A DNA stretch of 64,000 nucleotides, from contig NZ_JACAPR010000016.1 of assembly GCF_013385635.1 (NCBI RefSeq), forward strand, positions 1 to 64,000, in the 5' to 3' direction. The notes under the pieces are model-generated. The model was not told where the DNA came from and did no database searches. It saw only the letters and a list, made by a program, of their open reading frames with translations. The stretch is from Pseudomonas gingeri (GTDB taxonomy: Bacteria; Pseudomonadota; Gammaproteobacteria; Pseudomonadales; Pseudomonadaceae). Numbering within the stretch: position 1 is the stretch's first letter; every line of letters starts with the position of its first letter. Positions 25,430-34,824 of the stretch are shown piece after piece. Position numbers and translations under genes: made by a program.

Positions 25430-28400
25430 CTACTTGGACGTCTCAAAAGGCTTGTCGAAGGTGATTTTCGGTTCTTTCCACGGACCGGTGACGCTGTACT
25501 TCACGCTGGCAAAGCGGGCGACCCGATCACCGATCAGCTTGTCGATCAGGAACAGCGCGCCGCCGATGGCCGGGGCGCCGACGATCAGGGCGGCGATCGG
25601 CAGGTTGTTGGTCACCGGCAAGGTCACCAGCAGCTTCGCATCGACCCGGTCGGCGACCATGTCCAGCGTGCCATTGAGCTCAAGGTTGCTCGAGGGTCCG
25701 GTCAGGGTGATCGGATCACGGGTGACATAGACGCCATCACTGGCCACCAGCAGCCCCTTGACCCGGTCATAGCTCAGGCCTTTGCCGAGCAGGTCGGAGA
25801 AGTCCAGGCGCAGGCGCCGACCGATGGAGTTGAAGTTCAGCAGGCCGAACACCCGCAGTGCCTGGGCCCCACCCTCGACTTCGACGAACTGGCCCTTGCG
25901 CAGGGTCGCATCCAGGCTGCCGGAGAAACGCTTGAGCCCGACCCAGGCCGGCGAGCCGGGCCAGCGTCCGTCGACATCCAGGTGGAAATCCTCGCTGGTC
26001 ACGGTCGGCGCGAAACTCCAGGCCTTCAGCACGTCCGCCAGGTTCTTGCCTTCCACGCGACCGTTGATCCAGCTGTTGCTACTGCCCGGTACACCTTCCC
26101 AGCCGCCGTTGCCCTCCAGTTGCATGCCCTTGAGGCCGAGGTTGAGATCATTGAGCCTGACGCCCTTGGCCGTCGGCCGGGCCTTGAGCGACCAGGCCCC
26201 CACCAGGTCCTGGCCCTGGAACAGTTGATCGATGCTGATATCCAGCGCCGGAATCTGCCGCGGATCCGTCGAAGCCAATGGGTCCGGCGCATTTTCATCG
26301 GCCACCACGCTCGGATCCGGTGCCGGCAAGCGCACATAGGCCAGCTTGACACCGATCGGCGCGTCCTTGGCATCCGGCAGGGTCACACTGCCCTTGGCCT
26401 GCTGGCTGTCGATCGTCAGGCCCCAGGCCGTGGCGCTGCGGGCCATCTGCAGGCTCACCTGGTCGAAGCGGGTACCAAAGCCCGTGAGCTTGTCGACCTT
26501 GAAATCCGCGCTGCTGAGCAACTGCCTGGCGTTGCCACCGGGATCCTGGCCGGCATAACGATCAACCACCGCTTTCCACGGTTCCAGGTCCAGTTCCGAA
26601 AGCACGCCACGGACACGCAACCCCTTGATCGTCGGCAACTGGGCGTCGCCATCGCCGAGGAACAGCTCACCGCGGCCATCGCCGAACTTGCCGCTCGGCG
26701 CAGCAAAGGTGAAGTTCGCCAGCTCGCCGTAGTCGAACCAGTAGCGGCGCTCGGCGCCTTGCAGGGTCATGCGGAACACGCTGTCGCGGCCCTGGCTGGC
26801 CGGCATGCCAAAGGGCGCCGGCAGATCGACGGCGACGCCCTTGAGGTTGGAGTTGATCATCAACTGGCTGTCGGCGCCGTCCAGGTTCAACTGCAACTGA
26901 TAGGGCAGGTCGCCGGACACTGGCAACGGCTGGCTGACACCCAGCCAATCGGTGAGTTTCCTGATCGCCACCTGCCCCTTGGCGGTCACCCGGGTGCCGA
27001 GATCACCGGGCTTGCCAACGGCGGCAATCTGCGCGGTGATCGGCCGGTCGAACGCCTGGGCGGTGATCGCGTCGCCGCTCAGGCCCTTGGCACTGTCAAA
27101 ACGGAAGTTGCCCTTGAGCTGGGTCAGTTCCAGGGTCGGATCGGCCAGTTTCAGCCGCGCCTTGTCAGTGGCGAAGTCCACCTGGATCTTCGGCTCCTCG
27201 CCTTTCTCCAGCGGGATATCCAGCTTGACCTTGCCTTGCAGGTCGCCCTCCCCTTGCCAGCCGGCAAAGGTCGAGGCGGTGCCGATCGGGGCTTCCTGGA
27301 GAATCTTCAGGCCATCGCCGAGGCCACCGGCAAAACCGCCATCGAGAAACATATGTGGAGGCTTGCCACCCGATGAGTGGGGGATATTGACCACGACGTC
27401 CTTGACCTGAGTGTCGAGCAACTGGCCTTTGCTGGCCTTGATCCGCACGCCACTGTCCTCGATGAAGACATCACCGCTGACCTTGCTGACATGCGGCCAG
27501 CCCGGCTGGAAGGCCAGTTCGGCGTCGTGGACCTTGAAGAACAGGCTGATATTGCGCGCGGCAGCCACCGCATCATGGTCCAGCGAGCCTTGATACTGGA
27601 AGAAGCCCTGCTCCACCGCGCCGTGGAGGATGGAAGTACGCAGCCACTCGTCGAGGGATGGGCTCAGCACCGCCGGCAGGTATTTCGGAGTGAAACGCCC
27701 CTCACCGTCCACCAGGCCGACCCGCAGGTCCATGTAGTCTTCCTGGTCATGTTCGAAATGCAGGCGGATCAGGAAGTCGGCGGCGATCTTGCCTTCCTCC
27801 CCCAGCACCTTGATATAGGGGGCGATCAGGGTGAAACCCTGCTGGTCGAGTTTCCAGGTCAGGCGGGCATTGGCCTGGATGTACTGCCAGGGCTTGTTGA
27901 AGATTGGATACAGGAACAGCGAGAAGTCCTTGCTGTCCATGCGCAACTCGCCCTGGCCAAGGTCGCCGCTGATGCTGCCGCTGACATTACGCGCCGCCGG
28001 CGCGCCGTGATAGGCGTCGAAACCGACCCGCTCCAGGTTGGCCTCGAAGCTGAGACGGCGGTCGCCGGTTTCCTGCGGACGGTAATCGAGCAGCACATTG
28101 CGCAAGGCGCCGGTGACCTTCAGGTGATCGATCACGGTCGCCAGGCCTTCCGGCAGCGGCGCCAGGCCATCGAGCAACGGGGTAATCGGCGTCAGGTCGA
28201 GGCGATCGGCCTGTACGTGCCACAACTCCCCGGCCTTGTCGGTCGCCGCCGTCTGCTGCAATTGCAGATGGGATTCCCAGCGGGTCTTCCCCAGGTTCAT
28301 CGCCAGGGAGTCGAGCAGCAGACTGAAACCCTGGCTGTTGCGCTGCAGATAGGCGTTGAGGGCCAGGTTCTCGATTTTCACCGGTTTTCGGTCAGCGTAG

Positions 28401-29245
28401 GCACCACGAAATTGTGGGGCATTAAGCCGCGCGACCGCGCTTTGCACCGTGCCATCGGCCCATTTCAACCAGAATTCGCCGCCGGCCTTGAACTCGGCGA
28501 TGTTCCATTTCTGCTTCAAGCTCGCCGGCAACCAACGGGCCCAGTCGCTCTGCGGCAGGCTCAGGTAGACGTCGGCGGAGCCCTGGCGCCAGGCGCCGGC
28601 CTGCAATCGGGTACTCAGGTTGAGCGCCAGGGGCTGGCCATCGGGCAGGGTCAGGCGGGCATCCAGGCGCTGACGAGCCAGGCCGGTTTGCAGGTTCAGG
28701 CCGACATAGGTCAGGGTCAGCGGTGATTCGCCGAAGGGCTCCAGGGTCACCTGGCTGTCCAGCACCGACAGTTGCGCGATCATCTGCAGGCGGTTCAGCA
28801 GTTGCTCGGGGTCCAGCGGCTGGCCGTCCGACTGTGGCAATCCTTCGAGGGCCCACTGGCCGTCCTTGTCCTGCCGCAGGTTCAACTGCAGGCCATTGAG
28901 TTCAAGATGGGCTATGCGTACTTCACGAGCCAGCAGGCTGGCCCAGAGATCCGGGATTACCTGGACATGATCCAGGCGCAAGGCCGAAGCCCCCGCGCCG
29001 ACCGTCACATCGTGGGCCAGCAGCACCGGCGCCAGGCCGCTCCAGCGCCCTTCCAGGCTACCGATGGACAGTGGCATGCCCAGTGCGGCCTGTGCCTTGC
29101 CTTCGACATCGGCGCGATACTCGGCCACCAGCGGCACGAACTGCCGCCCCAGGCTGGCATACAAGGCCACCAGCACCAGCAACAACGCACAGATACCCAG
29201 GCCCCAGCGGGTCAACGCGGCAACAAAGCGTGTCAGACGCTCCAT
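25430..29245 (-). CDS. yhdP: YhdP, AsmA-like phospholipid transport protein
   Basis: 1271 residues. One N-terminal membrane helix (about 12-32) is followed by a long repetitive beta-rich periplasmic part (DUF3971/AsmA-like), ending in a C-terminal region with ALIVGAPAIGGALFLIDKLIG. YhdP, TamB and YdbH are bridge-like proteins that carry phospholipids to the outer membrane. The length fits the family. It is 78 bases downstream of rng, the standard pairing. Confidence 0.93.
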   Translation of the reverse strand: MERLTRFVAALTRWGLGICALLLVLVALYASLGRQFVPLVAEYRADVEGKAQAALGMPLSIGSLEGRWSGLAPVLLAHDVTVGAGASALRLDHVQVIPDLWASLLAREVRIAHLELNGLQLNLRQDKDGQWALEGLPQSDGQPLDPEQLLNRLQMIAQLSVLDSQVTLEPFGESPLTLTYVGLNLQTGLARQRLDARLTLPDGQPLALNLSTRLQAGAWRQGSADVYLSLPQSDWARWLPASLKQKWNIAEFKAGGEFWLKWADGTVQSAVARLNAPQFRGAYADRKPVKIENLALNAYLQRNSQGFSLLLDSLAMNLGKTRWESHLQLQQTAATDKAGELWHVQADRLDLTPITPLLDGLAPLPEGLATVIDHLKVTGALRNVLLDYRPQETGDRRLSFEANLERVGFDAYHGAPAARNVSGSISGDLGQGELRMDSKDFSLFLYPIFNKPWQYIQANARLTWKLDQQGFTLIAPYIKVLGEEGKIAADFLIRLHFEHDQEDYMDLRVGLVDGEGRFTPKYLPAVLSPSLDEWLRTSILHGAVEQGFFQYQGSLDHDAVAAARNISLFFKVHDAELAFQPGWPHVSKVSGDVFIEDSGVRIKASKGQLLDTQVKDVVVNIPHSSGGKPPHMFLDGGFAGGLGDGLKILQEAPIGTASTFAGWQGEGDLQGKVKLDIPLEKGEEPKIQVDFATDKARLKLADPTLELTQLKGNFRFDSAKGLSGDAITAQAFDRPITAQIAAVGKPGDLGTRVTAKGQVAIRKLTDWLGVSQPLPVSGDLPYQLQLNLDGADSQLMINSNLKGVAVDLPAPFGMPASQGRDSVFRMTLQGAERRYWFDYGELANFTFAAPSGKFGDGRGELFLGDGDAQLPTIKGLRVRGVLSELDLEPWKAVVDRYAGQDPGGNARQLLSSADFKVDKLTGFGTRFDQVSLQMARSATAWGLTIDSQQAKGSVTLPDAKDAPIGVKLAYVRLPAPDPSVVADENAPDPLASTDPRQIPALDISIDQLFQGQDLVGAWSLKARPTAKGVRLNDLNLGLKGMQLEGNGGWEGVPGSSNSWINGRVEGKNLADVLKAWSFAPTVTSEDFHLDVDGRWPGSPAWVGLKRFSGSLDATLRKGQFVEVEGGAQALRVFGLLNFNSIGRRLRLDFSDLLGKGLSYDRVKGLLVASDGVYVTRDPITLTGPSSNLELNGTLDMVADRVDAKLLVTLPVTNNLPIAALIVGAPAIGGALFLIDKLIGDRVARFASVKYSVTGPWKEPKITFDKPFETSK

Positions 29246-29323
29246 GTCAGTGGCCCCTCAGGCAAGGTTCGATGAACAGGCCAACGCCAGCCAGCATGGA
29301 CAGTGTATGTACAGAGCAGGGAA

Positions 29324-30781
29324 TCAGAGCAGCACCACGTCGTATTGTTCCTGGGAATACATGGTTTCGACCTGGAAACGAATGGTCCGTCCGATAAACC
29401 CTTCCAGCTCCGCGACATTGCCCGACTCTTCATCCAGCAGGCGGTCAACGACTTTCTGGTTGGCCAACACTCTATAACCTTCGGCCTGATAGGCACGGGC
29501 CTCGCGGAGGATCTCGCGGAAAATCTCGTAACAAACCGTCTCCGGGGTTTTCAGCTTGCCGCGTCCCTGGCAGCTGCTGCACGGCTCGCAGAGTACCTGC
29601 TCGAGGCTTTCGCGGGTGCGTTTGCGGGTCATCTGCACCAGGCCCAGCTCGGTGATACCGATGATGTTGGTCTTGGCGTGATCGCGTTCCAGCTGTTTTT
29701 CCAGGGTCCGCAGCACCTGGCGCTGGTGCTCCTCGTCTTCCATATCGATGAAATCGATGATGATGATCCCGCCGAGGTTGCGCAGGCGCAGTTGGCGGGC
29801 GATCGCGGTGGCCGCCTCGAGATTGGTCTTGAAGATGGTTTCTTCGAGATTGCGATGACCGACGAAGGCCCCGGTGTTGACGTCGATGGTGGACATGGCT
29901 TCCGCCGGGTCGACCACCAGGTAGCCGCCGGACTTGAGCGGCACCTTGCGTTCCAGGGCTTTCTGGATCTCGTCCTCGACGCCATAGAGGTCGAAGATCG
30001 GCCGTTCACCGGGATAGTGTTCGAGACGGTCGGCGATTTCCGGCATCAGCTCGGCGACGAACTGCGTGGTTTTCTGGAAGGTTTCCCGGGAATCGATGCG
30101 GATCTTCTCGATCTTCGGGCTGACCAGGTCACGCAGGGTCCGCAGCGCCAGGCCGAGGTCCTCGTAGATGACATTGGGCGCGCCGATGGTCTTGATCTGT
30201 GCACCGATCTGATCCCAGAGCCGGCGCAGATAACGGATATCCATCATGATCTCGTCAGCCCCCGCCCCTTCGGCGGCTGTGCGCAGGATAAACCCGCCGG
30301 CTTCCTTGATGCCTTCCTGGGCCACACAGTCGCTGACGACCTTCTTCAGCCGGTCACGCTCGGCTTCCTCCTCGATCTTCAACGAGATGCCGACATGGGC
30401 GGTACGCGGCATGTACACCAGGTAACGCGAGGGAATCGACAGTTGCGTGGTCAGGCGTGCGCCCTTGGTGCCGATGGGGTCCTTGGTGACTTGCACCACC
30501 AGGCTCTGTCCTTCGTGAACCAGCGCGCTGATGCTTTCCACCGCCGGGCCTTCGCGCATGGAAATTTCCGAGGCATGGATAAAGGCCGCCCGATCCAGGC
30601 CGATATCGACGAACGCCGCCTGCATGCCCGGCAGGACCCGCACCACCTTGCCTTTGTAGATATTGCCGACGATACCGCGCTTCTGCGTCCGCTCGACATG
30701 CACCTCTTGCAACACACCGTTTTCTACCACCGCCACGCGCGATTCCATCGGCGTGATGTTGATCAGGATCTCTTCACTCAT
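29324..30781 (-). CDS. rng: ribonuclease G
   Basis: 485 residues from MSEEILINITPMESRVAVVE; the ATG at 30808 is less family-like. RNase G has an S1 RNA-binding domain near 40-120 (GNIYKGKVVRVLPGMQAAFVDIGLDRAAFIH), an RNase E/G catalytic core with acidic residues in IIIDFIDME, and a cysteine cluster CEPCSSC (398-404), the Zn-link region. It matures the 5' end of 16S rRNA and degrades mRNAs. It lies 56 bases after maf. Confidence 0.96.
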   Translation of the reverse strand: MSEEILINITPMESRVAVVENGVLQEVHVERTQKRGIVGNIYKGKVVRVLPGMQAAFVDIGLDRAAFIHASEISMREGPAVESISALVHEGQSLVVQVTKDPIGTKGARLTTQLSIPSRYLVYMPRTAHVGISLKIEEEAERDRLKKVVSDCVAQEGIKEAGGFILRTAAEGAGADEIMMDIRYLRRLWDQIGAQIKTIGAPNVIYEDLGLALRTLRDLVSPKIEKIRIDSRETFQKTTQFVAELMPEIADRLEHYPGERPIFDLYGVEDEIQKALERKVPLKSGGYLVVDPAEAMSTIDVNTGAFVGHRNLEETIFKTNLEAATAIARQLRLRNLGGIIIIDFIDMEDEEHQRQVLRTLEKQLERDHAKTNIIGITELGLVQMTRKRTRESLEQVLCEPCSSCQGRGKLKTPETVCYEIFREILREARAYQAEGYRVLANQKVVDRLLDEESGNVAELEGFIGRTIRFQVETMYSQEQYDVVLL

Positions 30782-30837
30782 GGCTGGGTCTCGTTCAGGC
30801 GTGTTCACAATAATTGCCGTTCACTGGAGTGCGGCAA

Positions 30838-31437
30838 TCAGCGCACGATAAGGTTTTGCCAACAGGGTATGCCGAAATGGCCGAGCAGTTCTGCGGTTTC
30901 GCACAACGGCAAGCCCACCACGCCCGAATAGCTGCCGTTCAGACCCGCCACGAAAACCGCGGCAAGGCCTTGAATGGCATAGCTTCCAGCCTTGTCACAA
31001 GGCTCGCCGCTCGACCAGTAGGCAGATGCCTCTTCTGTTTTGATCGTACGAAATTTCACTAGGCTGCGGACCACCCGCGACTCGCAGCGCTCACCGTCCA
31101 ACAGCGCGACGGCGGTGAGCACTTCGTGCTCGCGACCGGACAAGGCCAGCAACGTCGCCACCGCGTCCGCCTCATCCAGTGGCTTGCCGAGGATCTTGCC
31201 GTCGAGCACCACGGCGGTATCGGCACCCAGCACACAGCACGGCGCCTGGGGGTTCGCCAGCGCGGCCCGGCCGGCTGCGGCCTTGCCGCGCGCCAGGCGC
31301 TCGACATAGGCCGTCGGCGCTTCATCCACCTGGGGCGTTTCATCGATATCCGCGCTGATCGCGGTGAAGGGCACGCCGATCTGGGTGAGCAGTTCACGCC
31401 GACGCGGTGATCCGGAGGCCAGGTAGAGCTGGGTCAT
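30838..31437 (-). CDS. Maf-family nucleoside triphosphate pyrophosphatase
   Basis: 199 residues with the Maf loop SGSPRRRELL (8-17) and conserved VLGADTAVVLDGKILGKP. Maf proteins hydrolyse dTTP/UTP or modified nucleotides to monophosphates, a house-cleaning role, and are linked to septum formation. Between mreD and rng, the usual place of the YhdE subgroup (dTTP/UTP type). Confidence 0.92.
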   Translation of the reverse strand: MTQLYLASGSPRRRELLTQIGVPFTAISADIDETPQVDEAPTAYVERLARGKAAAGRAALANPQAPCCVLGADTAVVLDGKILGKPLDEADAVATLLALSGREHEVLTAVALLDGERCESRVVRSLVKFRTIKTEEASAYWSSGEPCDKAGSYAIQGLAAVFVAGLNGSYSGVVGLPLCETAELLGHFGIPCWQNLIVR

Positions 31438-31517
31438 GGGGACATCTCCGTGTCAGGGCGCTTTATCGGGACATTCAAGGCTTATCGCCAGCTCACCGGA
31501 AAATGGTCGCGATGCAG

Positions 31518-32009
31518 TCAGTTGATCTTGTAGCGTCGACGCAGTCCACGCAGCCCGAAGCTGATCCACGGCCAGAGCAGGGCACTGACCAGGGCCGGCA
31601 GCACCAGCGCCAGGGTCGGCTGGCGGTTGCCGGTCAGGGCGCTGAGCCAGAGCTGTACCAGCTGTGCAAGACCGAAAATCACCAGGATCACCAGGCTCTG
31701 CTGCCACATCGGGAACATGCGCAGGCGCTGTTGCAGCGACAGCACGAGGAAGGTGATCAGTGTCAGGATCAAGGCGTTCTGTCCGAGCAGCGTGCCGTAG
31801 AGCACGTCCTCGGCCAACCCCAGCAGGAATGCGGTGACCATGCCGATCTTGTGCGGCAGGTACAGCGACCAGAAGGCCAGCAACAGCGCCAGCCACAGCG
31901 GGCGCAGGATTTCCATGAACTGCGGCAACGGCGAGACACTGAGCAGCAGGCCGACAGCAAAGGTCAGCCAGACGATCCAGCCGTTACGCGAAAGAGTAGC
32001 GCCCGCCAT
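31518..32009 (-). CDS. mreD: MreD, rod-shape membrane protein
   Basis: 163 residues, with about five hydrophobic helices. It is part of the MreBCD elongasome that organises lateral wall synthesis with RodA/PBP2. The start overlaps the mreC stop by one base (TAATG). Confidence 0.9.
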   Translation of the reverse strand: MAGATLSRNGWIVWLTFAVGLLLSVSPLPQFMEILRPLWLALLLAFWSLYLPHKIGMVTAFLLGLAEDVLYGTLLGQNALILTLITFLVLSLQQRLRMFPMWQQSLVILVIFGLAQLVQLWLSALTGNRQPTLALVLPALVSALLWPWISFGLRGLRRRYKIN

Positions 32010-33100
32010 TATTCCTCCTGCCGTTGGGTGGACGGTGCAGCCGCTGGCGGCTTGCTGGCCGGTGGCTTGGTCGCCGCGGGCTTGACGGTAGCCGGCTTGG
32101 GTGCCGGTGTCGCATGGGCCGGGGTGCTGGTGCCGGCGGCATGAGCCGCAGGTTTGCTCGCCGGGGCCGCCGCTGCGGGAGCCGCCGTTGTCGCCGCAGT
32201 TGCAGCCGCGGCCGGTTTCGGCACGGTAGCCGGTACGATCGGAGCGCCGTCGCCCTGCTTGTCGGCTTCCTGAGCCTGGGCCGCTTCGTTGGCACGCTCT
32301 TCCGGCGTACGACCATCGCTGAACACCAGCAACAGGTAACGGCTACGGTTCAACGCGGCGGTCGGCACGGCGCGGACAATGGCGAAAGGCTGGCCGGAGT
32401 CGTGAATCACTTCCTTGACCGTCGCCACCGGATAACCGGCCGGGAACCGCTGGCCCAGGCCGGAGCTGACCAGCAGGTCGCCTTCCTTGATGTCGGCGGT
32501 GTCGGCGACGTGACGCAGTTCCAGACGTTCGGGATTGCCGGTGCCGCTGGCAATCGCGCGCAGGCCGTTGCGGTTGACCTGCACCGGAATGCTGTGGGTG
32601 GTGTCGGTCAGCAGCAGCACGCGGGAGGTGTACGGCATCAACTCGACCACCTGGCCCATCAGGCCACGGGCATCGAGTACCGGCTGCCCGAGCACCACGC
32701 CGTCGCGCTCACCCTTGTTGATGATGATGCGATGGGTGAACGGGTTGGGATCCATGCCGATCAGCTCGGCGACTTCGACCTTCTCGTTGACCAGTGCCGA
32801 CGAGTTGAGCAATTCGCGCAGACGCACGTTCTGCTCGGTGAGGGCCGCGAGTTTCTGCAGGCGCCCTTGCAGCAGCAGGTTTTCGGTCTGGAGTTTTTCG
32901 TTCTCGGCGACCAGTTCGGTACGACTGCCGAACTGGCTGGCGACACCTTGCCACAAGCGTTGCGGCAGGTCGGTGATCCAGTATGACTGCATCAGCACCA
33001 GCGACATCTGGCTGCGCACGGGCTTGAGCAGTGTGAAACGGGCATCGACCACCATCAGCGCGACCGATAGCACGACCAGCACCAACAAGCGCACGCCCAA
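32009..33100 (-). CDS. mreC: MreC, rod-shape scaffold protein with Ala/Pro-rich tail
   Basis: 363 residues. A membrane helix (about 4-19) and coiled coil (about 60-100) precede the two-barrel MreC domain (about 105-265, with GMDPNPFTHRIIINKGERDGV). From about 286 to the end there is a low-complexity tail of Ala, Pro, Thr and Lys. MreC links MreB to PBP2 and polymerises in the periplasm. The tail is variable among pseudomonads and probably disordered. Confidence 0.95.
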   Translation of the reverse strand: MGVRLLVLVVLSVALMVVDARFTLLKPVRSQMSLVLMQSYWITDLPQRLWQGVASQFGSRTELVAENEKLQTENLLLQGRLQKLAALTEQNVRLRELLNSSALVNEKVEVAELIGMDPNPFTHRIIINKGERDGVVLGQPVLDARGLMGQVVELMPYTSRVLLLTDTTHSIPVQVNRNGLRAIASGTGNPERLELRHVADTADIKEGDLLVSSGLGQRFPAGYPVATVKEVIHDSGQPFAIVRAVPTAALNRSRYLLLVFSDGRTPEERANEAAQAQEADKQGDGAPIVPATVPKPAAAATAATTAAPAAAAPASKPAAHAAGTSTPAHATPAPKPATVKPAATKPPASKPPAAAPSTQRQEE

Positions 33101-33214
33101 TGAGGGGCCTTTGGCGAAAAGCGGTTTAATAAGCCGCTCCTCCCGGGCAATGAGTCATTTTATTCATACGGCATCAAACCGGCCTGGATGAAGATTGACA
33201 GAAGATAAACGCAA

Positions 33215-33240
33215 CAGGCAGCACTGCAAAGTGCTGCCTG
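33215..33240 (-). other. strong hairpin between mreB and mreC
   Basis: A perfect 11-base stem CAGGCAGCACT/AGTGCTGCCTG with a four-base loop lies in the 172-base gap after mreB. On the minus strand it is followed by a moderately T-rich stretch rather than a clean T-run. It could be a leaky terminator or a stabilising 3' end that gives more mreB than mreC-mreD mRNA. Confidence 0.55.
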
Positions 33241-33272
33241 TGAACGGAACATCATAGAGCCTGCCAGCGAAC

Positions 33273-34310
33273 TTACTCGCTGGAAAGCAGATCCATGGTG
33301 TGTTTATCCATCATTTCCAGGGCACGGCCGCCGCCACGGGCGACACAGGTCAGCGGGTCTTCGGCAACGATCACCGGCAGACCGGTTTCCTGGGCCAGCA
33401 GCTTGTCGAGGTCACGCAACAGCGCGCCACCACCGGTCAGCACCAGGCCACGCTCGGCGATGTCCGAGGCCAGTTCCGGAGGCGACTGCTCCAGGGCGCT
33501 CTTCACCGCCTGGACGATGGTCGCCAGGGATTCCTGCAGGGCTTCCAGCACTTCATTGGAGTTCAGGGTAAAGGCACGTGGCACGCCTTCGGCCAGGTTA
33601 CGACCGCGTACGTCGACTTCACGAACTTCACCGCCCGGGTAGGCGGTACCGATTTCCTGCTTGATGCGCTCGGCGGTGGATTCACCGATCAGGCTGCCGT
33701 AGTTACGGCGCACGTAGGTGATGATCGCTTCGTCGAAGCGGTCGCCGCCGACGCGTACGGATTCGGCATAGACCACACCGTTCAGGGAGATCAGTGCGAT
33801 TTCAGTGGTACCGCCACCGATATCGACGACCATCGAGCCACGGGCTTCTTCAACCGGCAGGCCGGCACCGATCGCGGCAGCCATCGGCTCTTCGATCAGG
33901 AACACTTCGCGGGCACCGGCACCAAGCGCCGATTCACGGATGGCACGGCGCTCGACCTGGGTCGACTTGCACGGCACGCAGATCAGCACACGGGGACTGG
34001 GCTGCAGGAAGCTGTTTTCGTGAACCTTGTTGATGAAGTACTGCAGCATCTTTTCGCAGACGCTGAAGTCGGCGATCACGCCGTCCTTCATCGGACGAAT
34101 GGCAGCAATGTTGCCCGGTGTACGGCCGAGCATGCGCTTGGCCTCGGTACCGACGGCAACGACACTTTTCTGGTTGCCATGGGTGCGAATCGCAACAACC
34201 GATGGCTCATTCAGGACGATACCGCGCTCGCGCACGTAAATAAGGGTGTTGGCTGTGCCCAGGTCGATGGAGAGATCGCTGGAAAACATGCCACGCAGTT
34301 TCTTGAACAT
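33273..34310 (-). CDS. mreB: MreB, actin-like cell-shape protein
   Basis: 345 residues from MFKKLRGMFSSDLSIDLG, the exact usual length. The upstream in-frame start at 34391 would add 27 unlike residues. Nucleotide-binding motifs IDLGTANTLIY, VVDIGGGTTEIA and LTGGGALLRDLD are intact. It forms membrane-bound filaments directing the elongasome. It diverges from gatC across a 210-base region with no other gene. Confidence 0.97.
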   Translation of the reverse strand: MFKKLRGMFSSDLSIDLGTANTLIYVRERGIVLNEPSVVAIRTHGNQKSVVAVGTEAKRMLGRTPGNIAAIRPMKDGVIADFSVCEKMLQYFINKVHENSFLQPSPRVLICVPCKSTQVERRAIRESALGAGAREVFLIEEPMAAAIGAGLPVEEARGSMVVDIGGGTTEIALISLNGVVYAESVRVGGDRFDEAIITYVRRNYGSLIGESTAERIKQEIGTAYPGGEVREVDVRGRNLAEGVPRAFTLNSNEVLEALQESLATIVQAVKSALEQSPPELASDIAERGLVLTGGGALLRDLDKLLAQETGLPVIVAEDPLTCVARGGGRALEMMDKHTMDLLSSE

Positions 34311-34520
34311 TGGAAAGGGACCCTGGGCAACGCGTGGGTAAAAAAGTGCGGCAAACTCTAACAACGACGGGGATTTTGGGCAAGGCGCCAATATGTTAAA
34401 TTAGGCGTTTTTCCGAGCACCATCCCATACAATCGCGGCCATGTGACCGTAGAAATGCGGTAGTGTTCCGACAATCTAACACACGGACAGCTTCCATTTT
34501 GTTTTCCACTGGAGATTCCC

Positions 34521-34808
34521 ATGGCGCTTGACCGCTCCGACGTGGAAAAAATCGCTCACCTGGCCCGCCTGGGCCTGGTCGAAGCCGATCTTCCACGCAC
34601 TACCGAAGCCCTGAACAGCATTCTGGGTCTGGTCGACCAGATGCAGGCTGTCGATACCGACGGTATCGAACCCCTTGCCCACCCTCTGGAAGCGAGCCAG
34701 CGCCTGCGCGCCGACGCCGTCACGGAGCGAAATAACCGCGAGGCTTATCAGTCCATCGCACCAGCGGTCGAAAACGGCCTGTACCTGGTTCCGAAAGTCA
34801 TCGACTAA
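34521..34808 (+). CDS. gatC: GatC, aspartyl/glutamyl-tRNA amidotransferase subunit C
   Basis: 95 residues, with VEKIAHLARLGL and the ...LAHPLEASQRLRADAV segment typical of GatC. The small subunit wraps around GatA and GatB and stabilises the GatCAB complex, which converts Glu-tRNAGln or Asp-tRNAAsn into the amidated form. GGAG lies seven bases before the ATG. Confidence 0.95.
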   Translation: MALDRSDVEKIAHLARLGLVEADLPRTTEALNSILGLVDQMQAVDTDGIEPLAHPLEASQRLRADAVTERNNREAYQSIAPAVENGLYLVPKVID

Positions 34809-34824
34809 AGGGAAAGAGCCTGCA

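Noticed and set aside
25412..27376. 654-residue plus-strand frame opposite yhdP
   Set aside because: Antisense shadow; yhdP is a clear full-length family match on the other strand.
29308..29313. TGTACA in the rng-yhdP gap as another LitR-type site
   Set aside because: No second hexamer is found 12 bases away on either side, so it is a chance half-site.
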